Shown here piece after piece: positions 44,470 through 51,983 of a DNA stretch of 64,000 nucleotides. The DNA comes from a bacterium. GTDB lineage: Bacteria > Zixibacteria > MSB-5A5 > CAIYYT01. The number at the start of each line of letters is the position of its first letter. The first letter of the stretch is position 1. Location of the stretch: contig JADJGC010000023.1 in assembly GCA_016708315.1 (NCBI GenBank), positions 496,001-560,000 on the forward strand. Direction: 5' to 3'. The notes below the pieces were generated by a model that was not told the DNA's origin, searched no databases, and saw only the letters and a list, made by a program, of their open reading frames with translations. Made by a program: the position numbers and the translations under genes.

Positions 44470-45405
44470 ATGAAAATCGCTGGAAGCATTACCGACCTTA
44501 TTGGCAATACGCCGTTGGTCTATCTTGATCGCGTTGCCGGCAATTTGCCGGGGCGTGTCGTAGGCAAACTTGAATCCTTCAACCCCTGCTCATCTGTCAA
44601 GGACCGAATCGGCCTGGCTATGATTGAAGCAGCCGAGCGAGCGGGTAAGATTTCTAAGGACACCATCATTGTTGAGCCGACCTCTGGGAATACCGGCATT
44701 GCGTTGGCATTCGTCTGCGCGATGAAGGGCTACAAGTTGATGCTGTTTATGCCGGAAACAATGTCGGTCGAGCGAAGGAACCTGCTCAAGGCGTTTGGCG
44801 CTGAGTTAGTATTGACACCGGGGAGCGAAGGAATGCCAGGCGCGCTGAAACGCGCCGAAGATACTGTTGCAAGCGATTCGCGCTATTTCATGCCGCAGCA
44901 GTTCAAGAACTCGGCAAATCCAGATATTCATGCCAAGACCACTGCTGAGGAGATCTGGAAAGACACTGATGGTGGAGTTGACGTAATCGTTTCAGCAATC
45001 GGCACGGGCGGAACGATCACGGGCTGTGCCCGGGTACTCAAATCGCGCAAACCGGGGCTGAAAGTCGTTGCCGTCGAGCCGGCAGCTTCGCCGTTCCTTT
45101 CGAAAGGCACAAAAGGGCCGCATCCCATTCAGGGGATTGGCGCCGGATTTAAGCCGGATGTTTTGGATATCGATTTGGCTGATGAGATTCTCACGATTGA
45201 GAATGAGGAGGCGATCGATATGACCAGAAAAGTGGTCAGGCAAGAGGGCATTCTTCTCGGCATTTCGGCAGGAGCGAATATCGCGGCGGCAGTGAAAGTT
45301 GCTTCGAGACCGGAAAACAAAGGCAAGCTGATCGTAACCTTCATTTGTGACACCGGCGAGCGTTATCTTTCGACGCCGACGTACACGGAATTCAGTGCCA
45401 ATTGA
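44470..45405 (+). CDS. cysK: Cysteine synthase A (O-acetylserine sulfhydrylase)
   Basis: 311 residues, PLP enzyme: O-acetylserine + sulfide to cysteine + acetate. PLP lysine is Lys44 in NPCSSVKDRIG; substrate loop EPTSGNTGIAL and phosphate loop GTGGTITG are present. The family PLP fold is full length. GAGGAGAG precedes ATG 44470. It lies 19 bases after the Rrf2-family regulator, probably in one operon; no cysE is nearby. A hairpin terminator follows at 45461. Confidence 0.95.
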   Translation: MKIAGSITDLIGNTPLVYLDRVAGNLPGRVVGKLESFNPCSSVKDRIGLAMIEAAERAGKISKDTIIVEPTSGNTGIALAFVCAMKGYKLMLFMPETMSVERRNLLKAFGAELVLTPGSEGMPGALKRAEDTVASDSRYFMPQQFKNSANPDIHAKTTAEEIWKDTDGGVDVIVSAIGTGGTITGCARVLKSRKPGLKVVAVEPAASPFLSKGTKGPHPIQGIGAGFKPDVLDIDLADEILTIENEEAIDMTRKVVRQEGILLGISAGANIAAAVKVASRPENKGKLIVTFICDTGERYLSTPTYTEFSAN

Positions 45406-45460
45406 AACAGCTGTTTCGATAGTAGTTCCGATTCGATAAAACGAACGGACCAAGCGGATC

Positions 45461-45499
45461 AACAGCCTGTCGCGCGATTGCGGCAGGCTGTTGTCGTTT
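45461..45499 (+). terminator. Terminator after cysK
   Basis: AACAGCCTG pairs with CAGGCTGTT (nine bases, 14-base loop) followed by GTCGTTT, a weak T-run. Confidence 0.65.
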
Positions 45500-45535
45500 A
45501 AGCGAATATGGAAGGTGATTGAGTATTCTGAACTA

Positions 45536-45551
45536 TGGCACGAGAATTGCA
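45536..45551 (+). promoter_or_regulatory. Candidate sigma-54 promoter
   Basis: TGGCACGAGAATTGCA matches the -24/-12 consensus TGGCACG-N4-TTGC(A/T), with exactly ten bases between the GG and GC pairs. It stands in a gene-free region upstream of a strong terminator, not upstream of a protein gene. Confidence 0.65.
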
Positions 45552-45561
45552 ATAGGTAGGG

Positions 45562-45671
45562 ACAAGAGCATCAAAAGGGGATACTTGAGATGATATAAAG
45601 TCTCATGTTCAAAGGGGATAAGGTCCGTCCGTGTTGGAGCTAAGTTGGGGAGCTTCAACACGGTTTTTTTT
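45562..45671 (+). ncRNA. Candidate sigma-54-dependent small RNA
   Basis: Predicted about 110-base transcript between a sigma-54-type promoter and a perfect terminator. A central hairpin pairs ACTTGAGA with TCTCATGT (one mismatch). Unpaired regions on both sides contain the repeated motif AAAGGGGATA (about 45575-45584 and 45611-45620), and GGA motifs recur five times. A tiny frame ATG-ATA-TAA after the first AAGGGG is a possible two-codon ORF. I see no protein gene. Existence and start are inferred from the sequence signals; it does not match a named RNA family that I know. Confidence 0.5.
45629..45671 (+). terminator. Strong terminator of the candidate small RNA
   Basis: CCGTGTTGGAGCT pairs with AGCTTCAACACGG (one mismatch) and runs into eight T. 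Confidence 0.85.
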
Positions 45672-45705
45672 GCGCCCTGTCAAAGCTTCAGATCAGAGCG
45701 GCTAC

Positions 45706-45734
45706 TTGACAATCAGCCAATTCTCCCCTATTCT
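45706..45734 (+). promoter_or_regulatory. trmB promoter
   Basis: TTGACA at 45706-45711, 17 bases, TATTCT at 45729-45734, 41 bases before ATG 45775. It lies just beyond the terminator of the candidate small RNA, so the two are separate units. Confidence 0.75.
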
Positions 45735-45774
45735 GGCAGACCCCAACGGGTGAGAGCAGGAATAGGAAGCACTG

Positions 45775-46416
45775 ATGCCGAAGAAGAAGCTGAAAAGATT
45801 CGCCGAAATAGCCACATTCCCTCACGTAATCCAGATGCTCACGGACCTGCGCGGAAGCTGGCATCGTGACTTCTTTCACAATGACAACCCCATAACGCTG
45901 GAATTGGCCTGCGGTAAAGGCGAATACACCGTCGCCATGGCGCAAATGTATCCTGAACGCAATTTTGTCGGAGTCGATCTCAAGGGCGCCCGGATGTGGA
46001 CTGGGGCGAAAGCAGCGCTGAATCTCAAACTTGCCAACGTTGCATTCCTGCGCATGCCGATTGAGAGGATAGCGGACTGCTTCGGAACCGACGAGGTGGC
46101 CGAAATATGGATCACTTTTCCCGATCCATTTTTGAGCCAGTGCCGCGCCAAGAAACGGCTGACTTCCCCTGATTTCATCAGTCTTTACAGGAGAATCCTG
46201 CGCCCCGGCGGGTTAATCCACCTGAAAACTGATGAGCCGAATCTGTTCGCCTACACTCAAAAAGTAGTCACTAACTGCGGCGCGCAGCTAGTTGACAAAG
46301 TAGACGATGTATATGGCAGTTCAACGGAAAATCAACTCCTGAAGATACAGACTGCTTACGAAAAACGGCATCTCGAAGACAATCGCACTATTCGCTATCT
46401 CTCTTTCCATCTTTAA
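45775..46416 (+). CDS. trmB: tRNA (guanine-46-N7)-methyltransferase
   Basis: 213 residues. Adds the N7 methyl group to G46 in the variable loop of tRNA using SAM. Visible: SAM loop LELACGKGEYT, NFVGVDLKGARMW, the TrmB signature WITFPDPFLSQCRAKKRL (usual family form FPDPWPKxRHxKRR, here slightly different), and HLKTDEPNLF. AGGAAG precedes ATG 45775. It has its own promoter and no close neighbours in operon. Confidence 0.93.
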   Translation: MPKKKLKRFAEIATFPHVIQMLTDLRGSWHRDFFHNDNPITLELACGKGEYTVAMAQMYPERNFVGVDLKGARMWTGAKAALNLKLANVAFLRMPIERIADCFGTDEVAEIWITFPDPFLSQCRAKKRLTSPDFISLYRRILRPGGLIHLKTDEPNLFAYTQKVVTNCGAQLVDKVDDVYGSSTENQLLKIQTAYEKRHLEDNRTIRYLSFHL

Positions 46417-46499
46417 GTTAACCAATAAACTACGCTCGCAATCGTGGTCTTGTCAAGTCCGAGATTGTGAAAAAAGTAACAAAATCACTCAGTTTTCGC

Positions 46500-46534
46500 T
46501 TGACACTGCCGAACCTGTTAGTTAGTGTTAACTA
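46500..46534 (+). promoter_or_regulatory. Promoter and inverted repeat of the TetR-cytochrome operon
   Basis: TTGACA at 46500-46505, a 17-base spacer and TAGTGT at 46523-46528. The -10 is covered by the perfect inverted repeat TAGTTA, four bases, TAACTA (46519-46534), a probable TetR operator for autorepression. Confidence 0.55.
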
Positions 46535-46581
46535 CAACGTCGCCCACTTAGTCAAGTTTAGCCGGGGACGATGGAGGAAAG

Positions 46582-47193
46582 ATGAAGTTAGCGGCAGAAG
46601 ACAGACGCCATCAGATACTGGAAGAGGCAACCAAGCTATTCTCAGTTGAAGGCTATGACAAGGTAACGACTAAGCGATTGGCAGCAGCGTGCAACGTGAC
46701 GGAGCCTGCGCTCTATCGGTACTTTGCTTCCAAGGAACTGATTTATGAAGCTGTACTCGACTCACTCGAAAGCCGGCTTCAGTGCGACGATATCTACCCG
46801 GAATTAGCGACCGAAAATGATATCGAGCAATTGCTGGCGCGTTTGGCCACCCAACTGCTGGAATGTTCGCAGAAGCACCAGGAAGTCTATCGTCTTCTGC
46901 TTTATTCCGCCTTGGGCGGTCATGCCAAAGCCAAGGCTGTCTATCAGGCAATTCGCGGCCGTCACGCAAAGTTCCTTCAGGTTCAACTCGACCGCCTTCA
47001 GTCACAAGGACTGATTTCCGATTCGAACACCGAAATCACAGCGCGCTGTTTCATGGGAATGGTGTTTGACTGTGCCCTCGGCCTGACTCTGTGGAAGAAT
47101 TCGCAGGGTAGAGTTTACCGGTGCGACGAGATTGTAGCCAACAATGTACCGATCTTTGCTGCGGGCCTTTGCCGCAGTCTTCCCCGAAAATGA
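46582..47193 (+). CDS. TetR-family transcriptional regulator
   Basis: 203 residues. N-terminal helix-turn-helix (about residues 10-55: HQILEEATKLFSVEGYDKVT and TEPALYRYFASKELIYEAV) and a helical ligand domain. GGAGGAA precedes ATG 46582. The multiheme cytochrome gene follows within 23 bases, so the regulator probably controls itself and the cytochrome cluster in response to an unknown small molecule. The palindrome on its own promoter is the likely binding site. Confidence 0.93.
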   Translation: MKLAAEDRRHQILEEATKLFSVEGYDKVTTKRLAAACNVTEPALYRYFASKELIYEAVLDSLESRLQCDDIYPELATENDIEQLLARLATQLLECSQKHQEVYRLLLYSALGGHAKAKAVYQAIRGRHAKFLQVQLDRLQSQGLISDSNTEITARCFMGMVFDCALGLTLWKNSQGRVYRCDEIVANNVPIFAAGLCRSLPRK

Positions 47194-47216
47194 TAATCTT
47201 GAATGAGGATATGGCA

Positions 47217-47816
47217 ATGTCAGTGAATCAAACAGCAAGTCGCCCCTTTCGCCTATTGTCAACGACAATATTGGCAATGGCCGCTCTGATACTGAGTGCC
47301 TGGGCATTTGTTTATGCACAGGAAGAAGAATCAAAGAAACCGGACAACCAGCTTTGCCTCGATTGTCATTCGGACAACACACTTGAGTCGGAATCCGGCA
47401 AGTCTGTATTTGTTAGCGGCGACAGCCTCCATAGTTCGGTCCATAAAGGAATGGCTTGTGTCGACTGCCACAACCAGGAAGGCGCCAATTTCGAAGACGT
47501 GCCGCACTTCACCGAATACAAGCCGGTGCAGTGCGAGCCCTGTCATAAGGTTGTCAGCGCGACCTGGATGGAATATTTCTACAAGATGCTTAAGGGAAAA
47601 GGGAAAGAGAACATTCCCGATTGCAAAGAATGCCATGGCACGCACAACGCTCAAAAAGAACTAAGCATGAAAATCGTTTGCGAGCGGTGTCACCCGAAGC
47701 AGGCTGCCGAATACAAGCAGAGCTACCATTTCCAGAAGTATCAGGAAGACAATCGTAATTATCCCATTTGCACGACCTGTCATGATGCCCACTTCAAATC
47801 GAAAAAGAGGTCATGA
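47217..47816 (+). CDS. Exported hexaheme cytochrome c
   Basis: 199 residues from ATG 47217, eight bases after GAGG; earlier in-frame ATGs at 47190 and 47211 are possible. A signal-type hydrophobic stretch (about 17-36, ending near FVYAQE) is followed by six CXXCH sites: CLDCH, CVDCH, CEPCH, CKECH, CERCH and CTTCH. It is periplasmic. Its stop overlaps the start of the next gene (ATGA), right after a GAAAAAG run, and the next protein has no signal peptide. In the paralogue at 49907-51901 the corresponding regions are one protein, so this is probably the N-terminal part of a longer heme protein, joined by frameshift or split by an error. Confidence 0.88.
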   Translation: MSVNQTASRPFRLLSTTILAMAALILSAWAFVYAQEEESKKPDNQLCLDCHSDNTLESESGKSVFVSGDSLHSSVHKGMACVDCHNQEGANFEDVPHFTEYKPVQCEPCHKVVSATWMEYFYKMLKGKGKENIPDCKECHGTHNAQKELSMKIVCERCHPKQAAEYKQSYHFQKYQEDNRNYPICTTCHDAHFKSKKRS

Positions 47817-49840
47817 CTGAAACGGAGTACAAGCAGGAGATCGTCGATATTTGCTCCAAGTGCCACCAACGAGACATTGAGACTTACGTTCACTCGCGGC
47901 ACTTTCATGAAATGGAAGGCGGCAACACTAAAGCGCCGGTTTGCACCAGTTGCCATGAGAAGCATGACATCCGCAAGCCGTCCGATCCGAAATCGCGCGT
48001 TGGCGCCGGTCAGATTTCCGATGTTTGCAACAATTGCCACCCCGGGCATAAAGAGAGTCTTCACCGCGAGCCCGGCATAGATCCGGGGTCGATATCGTGT
48101 GCATCGTGTCATACCGGACACCAGACGGATATGGCTTCAATTAATGAGTCGATTTTCAAAGAGGGCGGAATTGCCAATCAGTGCAATATCTGCCACTCGG
48201 GTGAGCGGCATACCAAAGAGAATCTTGCCCACGGCGAGTTGATGATGCTCAACGCCGACGGCTCGGAAGCGAACTGCACGAAGTGCCATACTTATCACTG
48301 GAATCTTCCCGGACTCGACAACGAAGCGGTTAAACATCGCCGTACAGAGTGCATTAACTGCCACGCCGAAGAAAACCGCCAATATAAGCAGTCCATTCAT
48401 GGGCGCGCACGCGCACAGGGAATTCTCGAGGCGCCGACCTGTACCGATTGTCACGGTGAGATTGACATCAAGAAGACCAAAGAGCAGTTCACACCCGAAG
48501 GCATCGTGGCGGTTTGTTCCAAGTGCCATTCCGATAAGGACAAGATGCTGAAGTTCCAGACCAATCCTTATGTGGTTGAAGGCTACAAGGAGACCTATCA
48601 CGGCAAGCTTTTTGAGACCGGTACGGACGAGGTCAAATTTGCAGTCTGCACAAACTGCCACGGTTCTCACTCGATTCAGGAGCCGGCAGACTCTTCGTCG
48701 TCCGTAGCGCGCGGGCATATCGTCGAAACTTGCAAGCAGTGTCATCCACGCGCCAATGATCGGTTCGTGTCATACCTGGTTCACCCGGTCAAACCAAGCG
48801 CCGAGGAATTGCAGGCGGGTCTGGCGAGTGCGCGCGAAGACAGTGTCCTAACTTCGCTCGAGCGCGACACCAAGGACGAAAACAGGCAAGTCACCGGAGG
48901 CTGGGGCAAATTCAATAGTCTTGTCACGGGAATGATGACAGTGCTGTTGATCGCGGTACTTGGTGCATTTGGTTTCCACACGATGCTGTGGTTCCAGCGC
49001 GGCATCAGAACTCGAGTGGTGAAGAAGGAAACCTACTATGGCCGCATTGACGGCTTCCATCGCTTCTTACACATACTTGTCAACATTAGCTTCCTGACGT
49101 TGGCCTTCACCGGATTACCGCAATCATACGCTCACACAGATTTGGCGAAGTGGATGTTCAGCAATGTCATGTCACTGCAATCGGCGCAGACGCTTCACTA
49201 CATTGCGGCTGCGGTTACCGGATTCTACTTCCTTGCGCATCTCATCTTCCTCGCCTTCAAACTGCGCAAGTCGAGTATTCGTGAGATGCTGACTGGTCCG
49301 AATACGTTGATGTTCCGAATGAAAGACCTGAGCGACTTTATGGCGCATCTGAAATGGTTCTTCAACAAAGGCAAGCATCCGCAGTTTGACCGCTGGACGT
49401 ACTGGGAGAAGTTTGACTACTTCGCGGTATTCTGGGGTGTGTTTGTGATCGGGCTCTCAGGCCTATTGAGATGGAAGGAAGAATTCTTCGGGAATCTGCT
49501 TGGCGGCGGCGTCATTAGCCTTGCCGACACTGTCCACAAGGAAGAAGCTCTGCTGGCAACGGCATTTATCTTCATCGTTCATTTCTTCAACACGCACTTA
49601 CGTGCCAGCAAGTTCCCGATGGATGTATCGGTTTATACTGGCCGCATTTCGGAAAAAGAACTCATGGAAGAGCGCCCGCTGGAGTACGAACGACTACGCG
49701 AAGCCGGCGAACTTGAACAACATCAGAAAAAGCCGCTGGGGTTGGTATTGTCCATCATTTCATATGTTTGGGGAACAATCGCGCTCCTTACCGGATTCTT
49801 CCTGCTCTTCTTGATTATTCTGGGGCATTTGACAGCATGA
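47813..49840 (+). CDS. Multiheme cytochrome c fused to cytochrome b-like membrane domain (CbcL-like)
   Basis: 675 residues. Eleven CXXCH motifs in the first 320 residues, then four or more hydrophobic helices (about residues 370-640) with histidines (FHRFLHILVN, LHYIAAAVTGF, TVHKEEALLA, FIVHFFNTHL) expected to bind b-hemes. The design, periplasmic multiheme c plus diheme b in the membrane, is that of Geobacter CbcL, a menaquinol-linked reductase in metal respiration; the homology of role is inference. It starts at ATG 47813, overlapping the hexaheme stop by four bases, and has no signal peptide although its heme region must be exported. A -1 shift at the A-run upstream would fuse it to the hexaheme protein. 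Confidence 0.88.
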   Translation: MTETEYKQEIVDICSKCHQRDIETYVHSRHFHEMEGGNTKAPVCTSCHEKHDIRKPSDPKSRVGAGQISDVCNNCHPGHKESLHREPGIDPGSISCASCHTGHQTDMASINESIFKEGGIANQCNICHSGERHTKENLAHGELMMLNADGSEANCTKCHTYHWNLPGLDNEAVKHRRTECINCHAEENRQYKQSIHGRARAQGILEAPTCTDCHGEIDIKKTKEQFTPEGIVAVCSKCHSDKDKMLKFQTNPYVVEGYKETYHGKLFETGTDEVKFAVCTNCHGSHSIQEPADSSSSVARGHIVETCKQCHPRANDRFVSYLVHPVKPSAEELQAGLASAREDSVLTSLERDTKDENRQVTGGWGKFNSLVTGMMTVLLIAVLGAFGFHTMLWFQRGIRTRVVKKETYYGRIDGFHRFLHILVNISFLTLAFTGLPQSYAHTDLAKWMFSNVMSLQSAQTLHYIAAAVTGFYFLAHLIFLAFKLRKSSIREMLTGPNTLMFRMKDLSDFMAHLKWFFNKGKHPQFDRWTYWEKFDYFAVFWGVFVIGLSGLLRWKEEFFGNLLGGGVISLADTVHKEEALLATAFIFIVHFFNTHLRASKFPMDVSVYTGRISEKELMEERPLEYERLREAGELEQHQKKPLGLVLSIISYVWGTIALLTGFFLLFLIILGHLTA

Positions 49841-49906
49841 TGAGAGAATTGATAAGTTGCAATATGGGTCGAATTTGTATATTTTCATTTATATGGAGAA
49901 GTTATC

Positions 49907-51901
49907 GTGAAACAGAGTAGGCGATTTTCAGGAAAGCGGCCTCTGATAAAAGAGGTGCTGATTGCCATTGGTTTGTTGGTGTGCTTTCCAGTAATTCTCG
50001 CAGCATCAAGCAATGATGCCTGCATGGAGTGCCATTCGGACAATACGCTGACTGGCGCACATCGTGACGGTACCGAAGTCAGTATGTTTGTGCACCTCGA
50101 TTCCCTGGCGGCATCTCTGCACGGCGGCCTCGAGTGCGTCGATTGTCACACTGACTTGGCAGGCGTTACTGATTTTCCACATGAGGACGCTTTGAAACCG
50201 GCGCAGTGCAATACCTGTCATGAAGACGTCAATACGATATTCATGAGTTCGGCGCACGGATTGGCGCTGGATAACCCTAATTCTCCGACCTGTCAATCTT
50301 GTCATGGCAGTCACAGTATCTTGCCGCAGTCGAATCCCGCTTCAGCGACCTCGGCGAAGAATCTTCCGAACACCTGCGCGACGTGCCATCACCGAATAGC
50401 ATTAAAATCAGACACCGACATTAGAATTGCCGATTCGTTTGACCGTTACATTCGCGGTATTCATGCCGAGGGAATTCAAAAAGGAATCGGCTCGGCGGCA
50501 TCGTGCAATGATTGTCACGGTACACACGATATCAAGAAGGCTTCCGACCGGACCTCAATGGTCAACAAGCAGAATCTCCCGAAGACGTGTGCAAAGTGTC
50601 ATAATGACATCAGCATCCAATACTTCCGCGGTATACACGGCAAAGCGCTTGAAGCTGGAATTCTGGATGCGCCCAACTGCACCGACTGTCACGGTGAACA
50701 TGAAATCCGTCGCATCGGCGACCCGGATTCACCGGTCAATCAGTCGAATCTCGCTGATTATGTTTGCGGCAAATGTCACAACGATCCGCAATTGATGGAG
50801 AAATTCGGATTTACCGAAGGAAGATTCACGTCTTACCAAGATTCTTACCACGGCTTGGCAATACGCGGCGGATCAATTAAGGCAGCAAATTGTATCTCCT
50901 GCCATCGGGCACATGATATCTTGCCGTCCACAAATCCGGCATCATCGGTAAGCAAAGAGAACATCGTTGAAACCTGTCAGACTTGCCACCCGCGCGCGAA
51001 TCTTGCTTTTGCAACGAGCTATACGCACAGGACGGCGCAGCAGGAGTTCAATCCAATCGACCGCTGGGTGCGCCTCATCTACATACTGGCGATCGTAGTT
51101 GTCATTGGCGGAATGCTTGCCCATAACGGTATCATCATTGGAGCTTTTGTCATACAGAAGCATCGTCAAAACAAGGCACAGCCGACGGTGTTGCGTTTCA
51201 CGGGCAATATGGTATTCCAACATCTTGTCTTGACCGTTGCGTTCATAACATTGGTCATCACCGGGTTTGCATTGCGATTCCCTGACTCGTGGTGGGTCTG
51301 GATACTCAACATATTCGGCATTTACGAGGACGCGCGCAGTATCATTCACAGAATAGCGGCCGTGTTCTTAATTTACATTTCGATTCATCATGGTTTGTTC
51401 TTGTTCCTGTCACAGCGCGGCAAGGAACAATTGCGCGGTTTGATGCCGGTTAAACAGGACCTCACCGACATCTTCCAGAATCTCAAATTCCATCTTGGAA
51501 TGACTGACAAGCGTCCGCAGTACGATATGTATGACTACACGGAAAAAGCCGAATACTGGGCACTCGTTTGGGGTACGATTGCAATGGTTCTGACCGGATT
51601 TGTACTCTGGTTCCCGACGTTCTTCACCGGCTTCTTGCCGCCTTGGGTGGTCAAGGTTTCAGAAACGATTCACTATTATGAAGCCTGGCTGGCAACGCTG
51701 GCAATTGCCGTATTCCACTTCTTCTTCGTGATATTCCATCCGGAGCAGTACCCGATGTCCTTTGCATGGATTACCGGTCGCGTGACAGAAGAGTCAGTGA
51801 AGCATCACCATCCGAAGTGGTATCGCCGGATGTTCGGCAAGAAAAACGGCCATGGAAATGGTGAACAGAGCAGCGACGAACAAGGCGATAAAAAGGAATA
51901 A
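49907..51901 (+). CDS. Multiheme cytochrome c/cytochrome b membrane protein (CbcL-like paralogue)
   Basis: 664 residues, GTG start at 49907 eight bases after GGAG. A signal-type segment (about 15-33) is followed by eleven CXXCH sites (CMECH, CVDCH, CNTCH, CQSCH, CATCH, CNDCH, CAKCH, CTDCH, CGKCH, CISCH, CQTCH), then membrane helices with histidines (VFQHLVLT, IIHRIAAVF, ISIHHGLF, ETIHYYEAWL, VFHFFFVIFH) for b-hemes. A charged tail ends the protein. It resembles the preceding gene over its whole length, so the pair arose by duplication. Likely takes electrons from menaquinol to periplasmic carriers. A strong terminator follows. Confidence 0.9.
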   Translation: MKQSRRFSGKRPLIKEVLIAIGLLVCFPVILAASSNDACMECHSDNTLTGAHRDGTEVSMFVHLDSLAASLHGGLECVDCHTDLAGVTDFPHEDALKPAQCNTCHEDVNTIFMSSAHGLALDNPNSPTCQSCHGSHSILPQSNPASATSAKNLPNTCATCHHRIALKSDTDIRIADSFDRYIRGIHAEGIQKGIGSAASCNDCHGTHDIKKASDRTSMVNKQNLPKTCAKCHNDISIQYFRGIHGKALEAGILDAPNCTDCHGEHEIRRIGDPDSPVNQSNLADYVCGKCHNDPQLMEKFGFTEGRFTSYQDSYHGLAIRGGSIKAANCISCHRAHDILPSTNPASSVSKENIVETCQTCHPRANLAFATSYTHRTAQQEFNPIDRWVRLIYILAIVVVIGGMLAHNGIIIGAFVIQKHRQNKAQPTVLRFTGNMVFQHLVLTVAFITLVITGFALRFPDSWWVWILNIFGIYEDARSIIHRIAAVFLIYISIHHGLFLFLSQRGKEQLRGLMPVKQDLTDIFQNLKFHLGMTDKRPQYDMYDYTEKAEYWALVWGTIAMVLTGFVLWFPTFFTGFLPPWVVKVSETIHYYEAWLATLAIAVFHFFFVIFHPEQYPMSFAWITGRVTEESVKHHHPKWYRRMFGKKNGHGNGEQSSDEQGDKKE

Positions 51902-51931
51902 GAGATCAGACTAAACTGAGGCGGGGAACAA

Positions 51932-51968
51932 AAGCCCTGTCGGCCAATGAGTCGACAGGGCTTTCTGC
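51932..51968 (+). terminator. Bidirectional terminator between the cytochrome gene and the M16 peptidase
   Basis: AAGCCCTGTCG and CGACAGGGCTT pair perfectly over a ten-base loop. T-rich sequence follows on the plus strand and A-rich sequence precedes, so it can end both converging transcripts. Confidence 0.85.
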
Positions 51969-51983
51969 TTATTGGTGGGTTTG

